From assembly GCF_001307105.1 (NCBI RefSeq), contig NZ_LGYN01000028.1, positions 1 to 64,000 on the forward strand: a DNA stretch of 64,000 nucleotides, in the 5' to 3' direction. The notes beneath the pieces were generated by a model. That model was not told the DNA's origin. It did not search any database and saw only the letters and a list, made by a program, of their open reading frames with translations. Within the stretch, counting starts at the first letter, position 1, and each line of letters begins with the position of its first letter. The translations under genes were made by a program, and so were the position numbers. Positions 27,563 through 35,521 of this stretch are shown here, piece after piece. Source of the stretch: Bacillus australimaris (lineage in GTDB: Bacteria; Bacillota; Bacilli; Bacillales; Bacillaceae).

Positions 27563-27883
27563 TTGAAAAAAATCACAAGTACTGAACAATTTAATGAAAT
27601 TATTCAATCAGACAAAGAAGTCATCGTTAAATTCTTTGCAACATGGTGTCCTGACTGCACAAGAATGGACATGTTCATCCCAGAAATCCTAGAAGCTTAT
27701 GCTCACCATGAATGGTTTGAAATAAACAAAGATGATTTCCCTGAATTAGCGGAAACGTATCAGGTAATGGGTATTCCAAGCCTGTTAATTTTCAAAAATG
27801 GTGAAAAAACAGGTCATTTACACAGTGCAAACGCAAAATCGCCTGAAGAAGTGACAGAGTTTCTTCAAGAGCACGTTTCTTAA
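27563..27883 (+). CDS. ydbP: Thioredoxin-like protein YdbP (TTG start)
   Basis: The 106-residue thioredoxin-fold protein has active site WCPDC and cis-proline segment GIPSLLIF. I start at the TTG at 27563 (LKKITSTEQF). AAGGAG lies ten bases upstream and the length equals B. subtilis YdbP. No signal peptide, so it acts in the cytoplasm as a disulfide reductase. Substrate unknown. Confidence 0.92.
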   Translation: MKKITSTEQFNEIIQSDKEVIVKFFATWCPDCTRMDMFIPEILEAYAHHEWFEINKDDFPELAETYQVMGIPSLLIFKNGEKTGHLHSANAKSPEEVTEFLQEHVS

Positions 27884-27898
27884 TTACTTGAATAAAGG

Positions 27899-27930
27899 AC
27901 ATCAGCAAACTTTTGCTGGTGTCTTTTTTA
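27899..27930 (+). terminator. Terminator of ydbP
   Basis: GACATCAGCAAA and TTTGCTGGTGTC pair with one G-U around a 2-base loop, followed by six T. Confidence 0.9.
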
Positions 27931-28149
27931 TTTCTCCGCAACCTATAACTTCAAATCTCTACATAAGACGAGATATGCGGACAAAACGTTTCACGAACTT
28001 AAGATGTCCCGATCACGACAAGAATTGACAGGAATTATTTCCTGGGAAAGAATTCGCCGTCGACGCCGCTGGGAATATGTCGTTTACGTGAATTTTCTGA
28101 ATTGAACCTTTACTTCTGACATTTGTCTTTGTATAATGGAGTTGCTAAT
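27931..28149. other. Gene-poor stretch between ydbP and fbpB
   Basis: B. subtilis carries ydbO and ydbM around here; neither is present. The stretch holds TTTACT-17-TATAAT (about 28109-28137), a plausible fbpB promoter. It also has an Arg-rich 26-codon frame starting TTG near 28027 (..RIRRRRRWEYVVYV..) and closing at TGA near 28104. That frame has no good RBS and I do not call it a gene. It may be a relic or chance. Confidence 0.4.
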
Positions 28150-28164
28150 TGAAAATGATTATCA
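28150..28164 (+). promoter_or_regulatory. Fur box upstream of fbpB
   Basis: TGAAAATGATTATCA matches the 7-1-7 Fur consensus TGATAATNATTATCA at 14 of 15 positions. It lies downstream of the probable -10 at about 28132 and 58 bp before the fbpB ATG, so Fur-Fe would repress the gene. Confidence 0.88.
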
Positions 28165-28221
28165 ATTTCATCTGTGTGAAATCATATAGACATCTATTCT
28201 GATAAAGGAGCGATGAGTCAC

Positions 28222-28371
28222 ATGTCTAAAAAGAAGATCAAAACCTATCAGCAATTGATTGAAGAGAACAAAAAGGCCATCATGCGCGATCCTAAAATGA
28301 TGGAAAGTATATACGAAACCATCGACAAAAAACACCAGAAGCAGCTTGCAGCTGCTGGGCGTGAATCATAA
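28222..28371 (+). CDS. fbpB: FbpB-like Fur-regulated basic protein
   Basis: This 49-residue, Lys-rich helical protein starts MSKKKIKTYQ, followed by QLIEENKKAIM. B. subtilis FbpB (YdbN) occupies the same place. It works with the small RNA FsrA to spare iron by lowering production of iron-rich enzymes. The ATG at 28222 has AAAGGAG 11 bases upstream; the in-frame ATG at 28213 is too close. Identity rests on size, charge, synteny and the Fur box. Confidence 0.85.
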   Translation: MSKKKIKTYQQLIEENKKAIMRDPKMMESIYETIDKKHQKQLAAAGRES

Positions 28372-28378
28372 GTACAAG

Positions 28379-28407
28379 AAGAGCAGTCATAGCTGGCTGC
28401 TCTTTTG
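28379..28407 (+). terminator. Terminator of fbpB
   Basis: AGAGCAG and CTGCTCT form a 7-bp stem around a 10-base loop, followed by TTTTG. Confidence 0.8.
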
Positions 28408-28423
28408 TCTGCTTCAACACAAA

Positions 28424-28467
28424 TAAAAAAGCCGATAAAATCTGTTATTCGATTTTATCGGCTTTTG
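28424..28467. terminator. Bidirectional terminator between fbpB and ydbL
   Basis: GCCGATAAAAT and ATTTTATCGGC form an 11-bp perfect stem around a 10-base loop, flanked by A and T runs. It serves ydbL on the minus strand and backs up fbpB. Confidence 0.88.
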
Positions 28468-28469
28468 TT

Positions 28470-28805
28470 TTAATGTGATTTCGCTACACGGTCCTGCTTC
28501 ATTCCTAAATAAATGAGCATATATGTGAGATAACCCATTGTCATCGTTAAACCACCGAAGAAGAATTGAGAAAAAACTGGTTCCTCAAATGTTGTGACGG
28601 CAGCAAGAATGATCCAGCTCGCATATAAATAGACCATGAACCATTTCATGTTTCTTTTAAGTGTATACAGAAAGAAAAGACCCGCTAACGAAAAGATCCC
28701 CAGCGCTAGTCTGAAATAAACAAGATGATCAAACTGGAAGGCAAAAGACACGAACGAAAACGACAGCAGCAACAGAATTGGTAAAGCCGTAATGAAATTT
28801 TTCAC
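28470..28805 (-). CDS. ydbL: YdbL, small membrane protein of unknown function
   Basis: The 111-residue protein has four predicted membrane helices (about 5-24, 31-48, 53-71, 80-98) and a short basic tail. Length equals B. subtilis YdbL. GTG start with GGAGGT nine bases upstream. It lies downstream of the ydbJK ABC transporter with a 117-bp gap. No function can be read from the sequence. Confidence 0.82.
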   Translation of the reverse strand: MKNFITALPILLLLSFSFVSFAFQFDHLVYFRLALGIFSLAGLFFLYTLKRNMKWFMVYLYASWIILAAVTTFEEPVFSQFFFGGLTMTMGYLTYMLIYLGMKQDRVAKSH

Positions 28806-28922
28806 GATAGTGCCACCTCCATGACTCCTTCTTATTATAAGACAAAATCAGCTGGGTATCGTGAATTACCGACTCGTTTTCACAAAGATGTCACGAATTT
28901 TTCTTGTTATTTGACACAATTT

Positions 28923-29690
28923 TTACACATTTACATCTCGTTTCCAAAAAAGGACCCAAGCCGCACCAACAAAGAAAACAAAATGCGCCCCCACTATCAA
29001 TAGAGAAAACAATGGACTCATCCCTTGAAAGGGCGGCGGTCCTTGAAAACTGTACTGAGTAAAATCTGTATTAGCAAAAAGCAGGATTTTCCCCCACTGA
29101 TTTTCTAAAAGAGACATGATGGGCACAAGTGATTTCGCCGCATATAAAACAAAGAACGAGATCACTAGTGCAACGAGACTGTTCCTAAATAAGCTGGAGC
29201 ACATAAAAGCAAAGCTCGCCATCATGATCACTTCCACCCACTGCGATCCGATTACGGCAAACGTATGCTGAAATAACCGTCCCGTCGTTTCATCAAATTC
29301 AGTACCAAAGAAAATAAGACCAAATAAGAAAGCTAGTACATAATAAAAAACAAATAAGTAAATGACCGTCAGCACAAGTGTGATGTATTTTGACAGAAAG
29401 ATGTGCAGTCTTGTTTTTGGCCGGATCAATAAAAACTTAATCGTCCTTTTTTGAAACTCTGTTGAGATGAGGGTGGCGCCAATAACGACAGCGAGCACCT
29501 GTAAAATAAACACGACATTCGTAGAATAAGCAAAATAGTTTGCGACTGTGTCTTGTCCCCCAAAACTGGATATCACTCGTTTCAACGTTAGAGCCATTGC
29601 CAGTTGAAAAACAACGATCAAGCCAAGGGCAATAAATGTGATCTTTTTCCTCACAATTTTCTTATGCTCATTCTTGATGAGTTGAAGCAT
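28923..29690 (-). CDS. ydbK: ABC transporter permease YdbK
   Basis: The 255-residue ABC-2-type permease has six hydrophobic segments. The LISTEFQKRTIKFLLIRPKTR stretch between helices 2 and 3 is typical of the NatB/BcrB class. It overlaps ydbJ by 23 bp, forming a two-gene exporter unit. Substrate unknown; such pairs often export antimicrobial peptides or sense envelope stress. Confidence 0.88.
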   Translation of the reverse strand: MLQLIKNEHKKIVRKKITFIALGLIVVFQLAMALTLKRVISSFGGQDTVANYFAYSTNVVFILQVLAVVIGATLISTEFQKRTIKFLLIRPKTRLHIFLSKYITLVLTVIYLFVFYYVLAFLFGLIFFGTEFDETTGRLFQHTFAVIGSQWVEVIMMASFAFMCSSLFRNSLVALVISFFVLYAAKSLVPIMSLLENQWGKILLFANTDFTQYSFQGPPPFQGMSPLFSLLIVGAHFVFFVGAAWVLFWKRDVNV

Positions 29691-30594
29691 CTGTCGTCCC
29701 GCCTTCCGTCCATTTCATAAACGCCTCTTCAATCGATTGCTTTTGAGGCATCATTTCAAGCACATCAAATCCCGCCAGTACAAGCTGTTTGTTCAGCTCT
29801 GGCACACGTTCCTTGTTCAGTTGAAGCAATAGGCGCTCCCCATTTCGTTCATATGTATACTCGTGTGCATCAAGCCACGAAACTGCTTTTTCGACTGGCT
29901 GAATATTCATCAGCACCTGTTCTTTCCCCTCCATATCTTGGAGATATGCACTAGCTTTGATCTGTCCCTTTTGAATGATGATCATGCGGTCACACAATTC
30001 CTCTACCTCATGCAATAAATGCGTAGCAAATAACACCGAGGTTCCTTCTTCTTGTACGAGCATTCGCAAGTGCTCCCGGAATTCTTTCATTCCTGCAGGA
30101 TCAAGTCCATTTGTCGGTTCGTCTAAAATCAGCAGGTTCGGCTGATGCAAAATGGCTTGTGCAATCCCCAGCCTTTGCTTCATCCCTAGTGAATACGTCT
30201 TGACCTTCTGATGAATGGCGTGCTCTAGACGAACTCTTTCCACCACTTCCTGAATGCGTTCCTCCGTCACACCATCGTGCATGGCTGCATACATTTCAAG
30301 GTTTTCAAAGCCTGTTAAATACGAATAAAATTCAGGATTTTCTATGATCGCACCAACGGATGACATCGCCTTTAGAAAATCCTCATCTTGTGAATATCCA
30401 TTGATCAAAATACGGCCATTGTTTTTTTTCATTAAACCAACGATCAAGCGGATCAAGGTTGTTTTTCCAGATCCATTGGGACCAAGTAATCCGACAATTT
30501 CTCCTCGCCCAATGTCTATAGATATATCCTGCAAGATCATTTTCCGGCCAATTTGTTTATCGACTTTCTCTACTTTAAGAACAGCAGACTGCAA
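29668..30594 (-). CDS. ydbJ: ABC transporter ATP-binding protein YdbJ
   Basis: The 308-residue ATPase has Walker A GPNGSGKTT, signature YSLGMKQRLGIA, Walker B LLILDEPTNGLDP and switch histidine FATH. A C-terminal extension is common in BcrA-like exporters. TTG start with AGGAGG seven bases upstream. It pairs with the permease YdbK. Confidence 0.93.
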   Translation of the reverse strand: MQSAVLKVEKVDKQIGRKMILQDISIDIGRGEIVGLLGPNGSGKTTLIRLIVGLMKKNNGRILINGYSQDEDFLKAMSSVGAIIENPEFYSYLTGFENLEMYAAMHDGVTEERIQEVVERVRLEHAIHQKVKTYSLGMKQRLGIAQAILHQPNLLILDEPTNGLDPAGMKEFREHLRMLVQEEGTSVLFATHLLHEVEELCDRMIIIQKGQIKASAYLQDMEGKEQVLMNIQPVEKAVSWLDAHEYTYERNGERLLLQLNKERVPELNKQLVLAGFDVLEMMPQKQSIEEAFMKWTEGGTTDASTHQE

Positions 30595-30672
30595 AGTGGT
30601 TCCTCCTTCTAATGTAAAGCCTATGGCGGCTCATTCTGTTAAAAGTATATCATGCAAGACAAGGACTCCATG

Positions 30673-30698
30673 AAAAAAAGGGCTGAAGCCATCAGCCC
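30673..30698 (-). terminator. Terminator of the riboswitch-controlled symporter gene
   Basis: On the minus strand GGGCTGA and TCAGCCC form a stem (30698-30680) followed by seven T. It lies 11 bp after the stop codon. Confidence 0.9.
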
Positions 30699-30708
30699 TT
30701 TTTGAACA

Positions 30709-31950
30709 TTACATCGATAGGTGAGGTGATGAAGTTTCTTTCTCGTGTTTTTTCTCAGTTTCTGTCACGATCACCGCACATGCGGCGTCACCTGTAATAT
30801 TGACAACGGTTCTTGCCATATCTAATAAGCGGTCTATGCCTAGGATCAGCGCAATGCCTTCAACAGGCAGATTGACAGAATTTAATACCATGGCGAGCAT
30901 GATGAGACCTACACCTGGCACACCTGCTGTGCCGATACTTGCTAATACTGCCGTTAAAACAACAGTCAGCATTTGAACAAGCGTCAGTTCAACTCCATAT
31001 ACTTGTGCGATAAAAATGGTCGCGACCCCTTGCATAATCGCTGTGCCATCCATATTTATGGTTGCACCCAGCGGCTGCACAAAGCTTGAAATCGGCTCTG
31101 GCACCTTTAACCGCTTTTGCGCTGTTTCCATTGATACCGGCAGCACTGCGTTACTGCTTGAAGTACTAAATGCAACAACCATCGCTGGAGAAAATCCTTT
31201 AAAGAATGCCATTGGATTTCGTTTAGCTAAGATAGCAATGGTTGATCCATATGTCAGGAAGAAATGCAAGATGAGCGCAATGAACACGACCGAGAAGTAG
31301 AGTCCCATCGCTTTCATCGCATCTAGCCCCTGACTGCCGATCGCGGTTGCAATCAAACCGAATGTTCCGTACGGTGCGAATTTCATCACAACACCGACAA
31401 GATACATCATTAATTCATTTCCTTGTTCAAACAGCTTCAATAAGCCCTCCGTTTTTTTACCGAGCATGGCAATGCCGAGACCTAAGAATAAACAGAAAAC
31501 GATGATTTGAAGCATATCTCCTTCAACTAAAGATTGGACTGGATTGGTTGGGATAATGTTGAGTAGTGTTTCTGCCATTGATGGGGCTTCCTCTGCGGAA
31601 TAATCAGCCGTTTTCGTATCAAAATTTCCGAACGCGCCCGGCTTGATGAGTAAGGCCAATGAAATGCCAATAATGATGGCAAAAGTCGTAGTGAGTAGAA
31701 AGTAAGTAATGGTTTTTGCGCCAATTCTGCCTAGCTTTTTCGGATCACCGAGGCCTGCTACACCGAGCGTGATCGAAAAAAATACAATTGGCACAACGAG
31801 CATTTTAATCAGGTTTAAGAAGATTTGACCTAGAGGCGTAAATAGATAAGGGTCTAACACTTTGAATACATTTGGAGCAAAAATGTTGAGCAGCAGTCCT
31901 GTGATTGCACCTACAAACAAGGCAATAATAATTTTCGTCGCTAGCTTCAA
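30709..31950 (-). CDS. Dicarboxylate/amino acid:cation symporter (GltT/GltP family), c-di-AMP riboswitch controlled
   Basis: A 413-residue DAACS-family carrier with eight-plus hydrophobic segments, the serine-rich hairpin AFSTSSSNAVLPV and the substrate/cation motif NMDGTAIMQG. These features fit aspartate, glutamate or related anion uptake; exact substrate cannot be read. I start at the TTG at 31950 (LKLATKIIIA) with GGGGAG six bases upstream. Starts further up (to 32025) fall inside the riboswitch terminator. The gene is inserted between ydbI and ydbJ, which are adjacent in B. subtilis. Confidence 0.9.
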   Translation of the reverse strand: MKLATKIIIALFVGAITGLLLNIFAPNVFKVLDPYLFTPLGQIFLNLIKMLVVPIVFFSITLGVAGLGDPKKLGRIGAKTITYFLLTTTFAIIIGISLALLIKPGAFGNFDTKTADYSAEEAPSMAETLLNIIPTNPVQSLVEGDMLQIIVFCLFLGLGIAMLGKKTEGLLKLFEQGNELMMYLVGVVMKFAPYGTFGLIATAIGSQGLDAMKAMGLYFSVVFIALILHFFLTYGSTIAILAKRNPMAFFKGFSPAMVVAFSTSSSNAVLPVSMETAQKRLKVPEPISSFVQPLGATINMDGTAIMQGVATIFIAQVYGVELTLVQMLTVVLTAVLASIGTAGVPGVGLIMLAMVLNSVNLPVEGIALILGIDRLLDMARTVVNITGDAACAVIVTETEKKHEKETSSPHLSM

Positions 31951-31971
31951 TAAAATCTCCCCTTCCTCGTC

Positions 31972-32002
31972 AAAAAGCCCACGAGAGAGTCTTCTCGTGG
32001 GC
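31972..32002 (-). terminator. Riboswitch expression-platform terminator
   Basis: On the minus strand GCCCACGAGA and TCTCGTGGGC form a 10-bp perfect stem followed by TTTTT. It lies between the c-di-AMP aptamer and the RBS of the symporter gene, so it acts as the off-state terminator. Confidence 0.92.
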
Positions 32003-32030
32003 CTGTGTGTCCATAAGTGTACCACTGTTC

Positions 32031-32150
32031 ACTCTCTTCACGCCGATGAGGTTAGCTGACGGGTTAGGACGAAGAGATGTCCTTTTTTCTCATGAAAGAA
32101 AAATTCACCCCAAAAACATGGGTCCCCCATTCCTTTAGAAGGATTAAGCG
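32031..32150 (-). promoter_or_regulatory. c-di-AMP (ydaO/yuaA-type) riboswitch before the DAACS symporter
   Basis: On the minus strand the element runs from CGCTTAATCC through GGGGGACCCA, GGGGTGAAT and CCCGTCAGCTAACCTC to GGCGTGAAGAGAG. These are the same conserved blocks as in the kimA leader in this window, whose B. subtilis counterpart is the founding ydaO riboswitch. A perfect terminator follows 30 nt later. High c-di-AMP should favour termination (known for the class). Confidence 0.9.
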
Positions 32151-32176
32151 TGTGGTAATATGATATTTTCATACCA

Positions 32177-32205
32177 TTTATACCTTATTTTCGGAAAATT
32201 GTAAA
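32177..32205 (-). promoter_or_regulatory. sigma-A promoter of the riboswitch-symporter transcript
   Basis: On the minus strand TTTACA (32205-32200) and TATAAA (32182-32177) are separated by 17 bases. Transcription would start near 32170, about 20 nt before the aptamer. Confidence 0.8.
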
Positions 32206-32223
32206 CAGGTTCATATGAACTTT

Positions 32224-33246
32224 TTAATTACTTTCTTCCTTATTTGTGACCTCTAAAATATCTAAAAGAAACACAAAGATTGGGATACCGATAATAAGAC
32301 CCCAAATGCCAATGTAGTGTTCAGAGAAGATCAGCACAATAAATGTGAAGAAAATAGGCAGCTCTGTTTTAGCTGACATGAGCTTGGGATTTAAGAAGTA
32401 AGCTTCAATTGCATGGATGATCACAATGACCAGCACTATATAAAAGACGTACATCCCGCCTCCAAGTGTATACGCAATGATGCTGAGCGGAATAAGAGAG
32501 ATGACCGCACCCGCTACTGGAATTAAGCCTAGTAAAAAGACCATGACCGCTAATCCAAATAACTGCGGGAAACCCATAATGCCTAGCGCGATTGACGTTA
32601 GCACACAGTTAACAGTTGCAATAATAAATTGTGCTTCAAGCACCTTTCCAAACGTTCGGGTAAATTTACGTCCAAAGAAGGCGATTTCATGATAGAACAC
32701 AGCGATTTTACTCGTTTTGAACTTGTTCATGAATTGAATGAGGCGTTCTTTTTCAAGCAGGAAGAACAGGCTTAATATTAAAGACATCATGACCTGGATA
32801 CTGAACGTGCTGAAATCTGTTAAGTATGTATAGAGGAAATTAAAGCCTTTTTCAAAGAAAGCTGATATTTTGAAATCTCCGAATACGTTCGTGATGACAT
32901 CAAAGAAGGGTAAATCTTGCGGATGATCTGCAATTTTCTTTCCTAAATGAAATAACTGCTCCACCTGTTTGGCAATGATTGGCACAAAAACGAATCCGCC
33001 AAACGTCAATCCACCAGCTAGGAGAATATACAAAATGGTAATGACCGATTTCTGTCCTATTTTCAGGAAGCGATTTAAAAAGCCTCTAATGACTTCCTCT
33101 AATCGATTCATCAAAAAGGTGAAAATGAAGGTCAAAAGAATTAAATTCATCATTCCTCTTAATAGATATAATGCTGTGGCTAATACTACAAATACTAAAA
33201 ACCGCTTAACACCGGGTTTTTCAAACAATTTTAAAAATGCCGCCAT
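32224..33246 (-). CDS. ydbI: AI-2E family membrane transporter YdbI
   Basis: A roughly 340-residue membrane protein with about seven to eight helices, of the AI-2E/PerM family. Conserved C-terminal features include the glycine-rich GLIPVAGAVISLIPL and HAIEAYFLNPKLM. Family members are proposed exporters or Na+/H+ antiporters; the substrate here is unknown. I prefer ATG 33246 (MAAFLKLFEK) over GTG 33258, as AGGTG lies upstream at suitable spacing. Next to dctP as in B. subtilis. Confidence 0.87.
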   Translation of the reverse strand: MAAFLKLFEKPGVKRFLVFVVLATALYLLRGMMNLILLTFIFTFLMNRLEEVIRGFLNRFLKIGQKSVITILYILLAGGLTFGGFVFVPIIAKQVEQLFHLGKKIADHPQDLPFFDVITNVFGDFKISAFFEKGFNFLYTYLTDFSTFSIQVMMSLILSLFFLLEKERLIQFMNKFKTSKIAVFYHEIAFFGRKFTRTFGKVLEAQFIIATVNCVLTSIALGIMGFPQLFGLAVMVFLLGLIPVAGAVISLIPLSIIAYTLGGGMYVFYIVLVIVIIHAIEAYFLNPKLMSAKTELPIFFTFIVLIFSEHYIGIWGLIIGIPIFVFLLDILEVTNKEESN

Positions 33247-33391
33247 TACGTTACACACCTGCCAGGACTAAAGTCTATTTTTCATCGTATCTGATATACA
33301 TTATATCGGATCTTTCTGTAAATTATATAATAAAAGGTTTATGAGATCTTACGTTTCGTCGTAATTTTATTGATTTTTCTTTTTACATAAG

Positions 33392-33431
33392 AAAAAACCG
33401 AACCCATGTAGAACATAAGGTTTCGGTTTTT
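33392..33431 (-). terminator. Terminator of dctP
   Basis: On the minus strand ACCGAAACC and GGTTCGGT arms with flanking A and T runs form a stem around a 14-base loop, followed by six T. Confidence 0.87.
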
Positions 33432-33444
33432 GGTTGTTTTTATA

Positions 33445-34713
33445 CTAAACAGCCTGCTTCATATTCCTCATTTCTTGAAGCGCTGTTTTGCTCTTTGTTT
33501 CGTCAAATTCACCTTCACTCTTCGCAACAACAATTGTTGCGATACCATTTCCAATCAGGTTTGTAATCGCTCTTCCTTCACTCATGAATCGGTCAACACC
33601 AAGCAGCAGTGCAAGCCCTTCAAGCGGAATGACCTGAAGTGCAGCAAGTGTAGATGCGAGCACGATAAATCCGCTTCCTGTCACCCCAGCAGCTCCCTTT
33701 GATGTCAGCATGAGAACAAGGATAATGGTGATTTGCTGACCGATGGATAGGTCAACACCAAACACTTGCGCCAAGAAGACCACGGCCATTGATAAATAGA
33801 TAGAAGTTCCGTCTAGGTTAAAGGAATAACCCGTTGGAATGACTAAACCAACAACAGACTTAGAACACCCGTAACGTTCCATTTTATCCATCATTCTTGG
33901 CAGCACAGATTCCGAAGAGCTTGTGCCAAGAACAATCAAAATTTCATCCTTGATGAATCGCAGATAACTGAACAGGCTAAAACCATACATTCTACAAATG
34001 ATGTTCAGCACAACAAAGATGAATATGAACATTGTCATATAAACGGAGAGCATCAGACTCGCGAGCGGTTTAATCGATGCCAGCCCAAAGTGTCCGATCG
34101 TATAGGCCATTGCCCCAAATGCACCGAGCGGCGCAGCACGCATGATATATCCAATGATTTTAAAGAAAACGAGTGACAGCTTATCAAGCCATTCGATGAT
34201 GCCTTTCCCCTTCTCGCCAAGTGCAGCGAGCGCAACACCGAATAAAATAGAGAAGAATAAGACCTGTAAAATATCACCCTTTGCAAAAGCATCTACCATG
34301 TTAGATGGTACGATGTGTGTAACAAATTCCATCCAGTCGATACCCTGTCCTCCATTTTGGGTATACTGCGAGACATCCCCTTTTTCGAGCTTACTATAGT
34401 CAAGACCCGCTCCCGGCTTCATTATATTGACAACAAACAGCCCGATGACAAGCGCAAGCGTCGTCACAACTTCAAAATAGATAAATGCTTTTCCCCCAAC
34501 TTTTCCAACCTTTTTCATATCGCCCATCTTGGCAATCCCAAGAACAATGGTTAAGAAAATAATTGGCGCGATGACCATTTTAACGGCATTGATAAAGGTA
34601 TCACCAAGCGGCTTCATTTCTTTTCCGACATTTGGCCAAACCATCCCGACAATGATCCCGATGATGACAGCTGCAACCACTTGGAATGTCAGGTTTTTCA
34701 AAAGCCTCTTCAT
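33445..34713 (-). CDS. dctP: C4-dicarboxylate transporter DctP
   Basis: The 422-residue DAACS symporter takes up succinate, fumarate and malate in B. subtilis (DctP/YdbH, 421 residues). It has the serine-rich LGTSSSESVLPRM and the substrate motif NLDGTSIYLSM. It is next to the dctSR two-component pair and has a cre at its 5' region. It is a distant paralogue of the riboswitch-controlled carrier at 30709-31950, where the motif is NMDGT. Confidence 0.95.
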   Translation of the reverse strand: MKRLLKNLTFQVVAAVIIGIIVGMVWPNVGKEMKPLGDTFINAVKMVIAPIIFLTIVLGIAKMGDMKKVGKVGGKAFIYFEVVTTLALVIGLFVVNIMKPGAGLDYSKLEKGDVSQYTQNGGQGIDWMEFVTHIVPSNMVDAFAKGDILQVLFFSILFGVALAALGEKGKGIIEWLDKLSLVFFKIIGYIMRAAPLGAFGAMAYTIGHFGLASIKPLASLMLSVYMTMFIFIFVVLNIICRMYGFSLFSYLRFIKDEILIVLGTSSSESVLPRMMDKMERYGCSKSVVGLVIPTGYSFNLDGTSIYLSMAVVFLAQVFGVDLSIGQQITIILVLMLTSKGAAGVTGSGFIVLASTLAALQVIPLEGLALLLGVDRFMSEGRAITNLIGNGIATIVVAKSEGEFDETKSKTALQEMRNMKQAV

Positions 34714-34739
34714 AAAAAATCAACTCCCTCACCCTTTTA

Positions 34740-34753
34740 TGTAAACGCTTAAC
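34740..34753. promoter_or_regulatory. cre-like site upstream of dctP
   Basis: TGTAAACGCTTAAC matches 12 of 14 positions of the cre consensus TGWAARCGYTWWCW. It lies 27-40 bp before the dctP ATG, at or just after the expected transcription start. It would give CcpA repression of dicarboxylate uptake on preferred sugars (inference). Confidence 0.65.
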
Positions 34754-34808
34754 TATTATCTGTAGGTAAATGATAGCGATTTCATCAAAGGCTGTGAAGC
34801 TTATGGAC

Positions 34809-34857
34809 ATATCGTACATTTTGGTCTTTTTGGTCTCTTAGTCTGAATGTACGATAT
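34809..34857. repeat. 12-bp perfect inverted repeat across the dctR stop codon
   Basis: ATATCGTACATT (34809-34820) and AATGTACGATAT (34846-34857) are exact inverse copies around a 25-base spacer that contains the dctR stop codon and two GGTCTTTTTGG-like tracts. There is no U-tract. It could be a terminator variant for dctR, or an operator for DctR upstream of dctP. Confidence 0.6.
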
Positions 34858-35521
34858 ATTTATTCACTGGCCGTCCCACTCCGCCATATTGCATATCTAA
34901 TTTCAGCTGGCCTTCTTTTACTAGGAAGTCTAGATACCGGCGGGCCGTGACACGGGCAATGCCGAGTGCATTGGCAACTTCCTCGGCAGACTGCGCACCT
35001 TCCTGCAAGCCCATATAGGCTTTAATTTCGTTCATCGTATGCACATTCAGCCCTTTAGGGAGCCAGGTATCTTCAAGCTTAACGGCAGGCTTTCGTATGA
35101 TATCATCGAGCATCTCCTGAGAAAATTCTGCCGCGGTTCGAATTTTCGATTTAAACGCCTTATAGCTTTCAAGTGATTCTTTCATTCGTTCAAATTTAAA
35201 CGGTTTAATAATATAATCCCGCGCACCATTTTGAAGCATAACACCGATGGTCTCTTTGTCCTTCGCTGCAGAAATGACAATCACATCCACCTTCATCTTT
35301 TGTTTTCTGATGTCTTGCAGCGTTTTGACGCCATCTTTTTTTGGCATATACACATCAAGTACCACGAGGTCTGGACGAATTTCTTTGATCAGCTGGATGC
35401 CCTGCTCCCCATTTCCAGCGACAGCTGCTACTTGAAAGCCAGGAACACTCTTAATGAATTCCTTATTCACTTCTTGCACCATCGGATCATCTTCGATTAA
35501 CAGCACCTTAATCTGAGTCAT
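34838..35521 (-). CDS. dctR: DctR response regulator
   Basis: The 227-residue CitB-type regulator has a receiver domain with phosphoacceptor Asp56 (VVLDVYMP), conserved acidic pair Asp11/Asp12, Lys near 108, and a C-terminal HTH (GIARVTARRYLDFLVKEGQL). It activates dctP in response to C4-dicarboxylates. Its ATG overlaps the dctS stop by 4 bp. Confidence 0.95.
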   Translation of the reverse strand: MTQIKVLLIEDDPMVQEVNKEFIKSVPGFQVAAVAGNGEQGIQLIKEIRPDLVVLDVYMPKKDGVKTLQDIRKQKMKVDVIVISAAKDKETIGVMLQNGARDYIIKPFKFERMKESLESYKAFKSKIRTAAEFSQEMLDDIIRKPAVKLEDTWLPKGLNVHTMNEIKAYMGLQEGAQSAEEVANALGIARVTARRYLDFLVKEGQLKLDMQYGGVGRPVNKYIVHSD

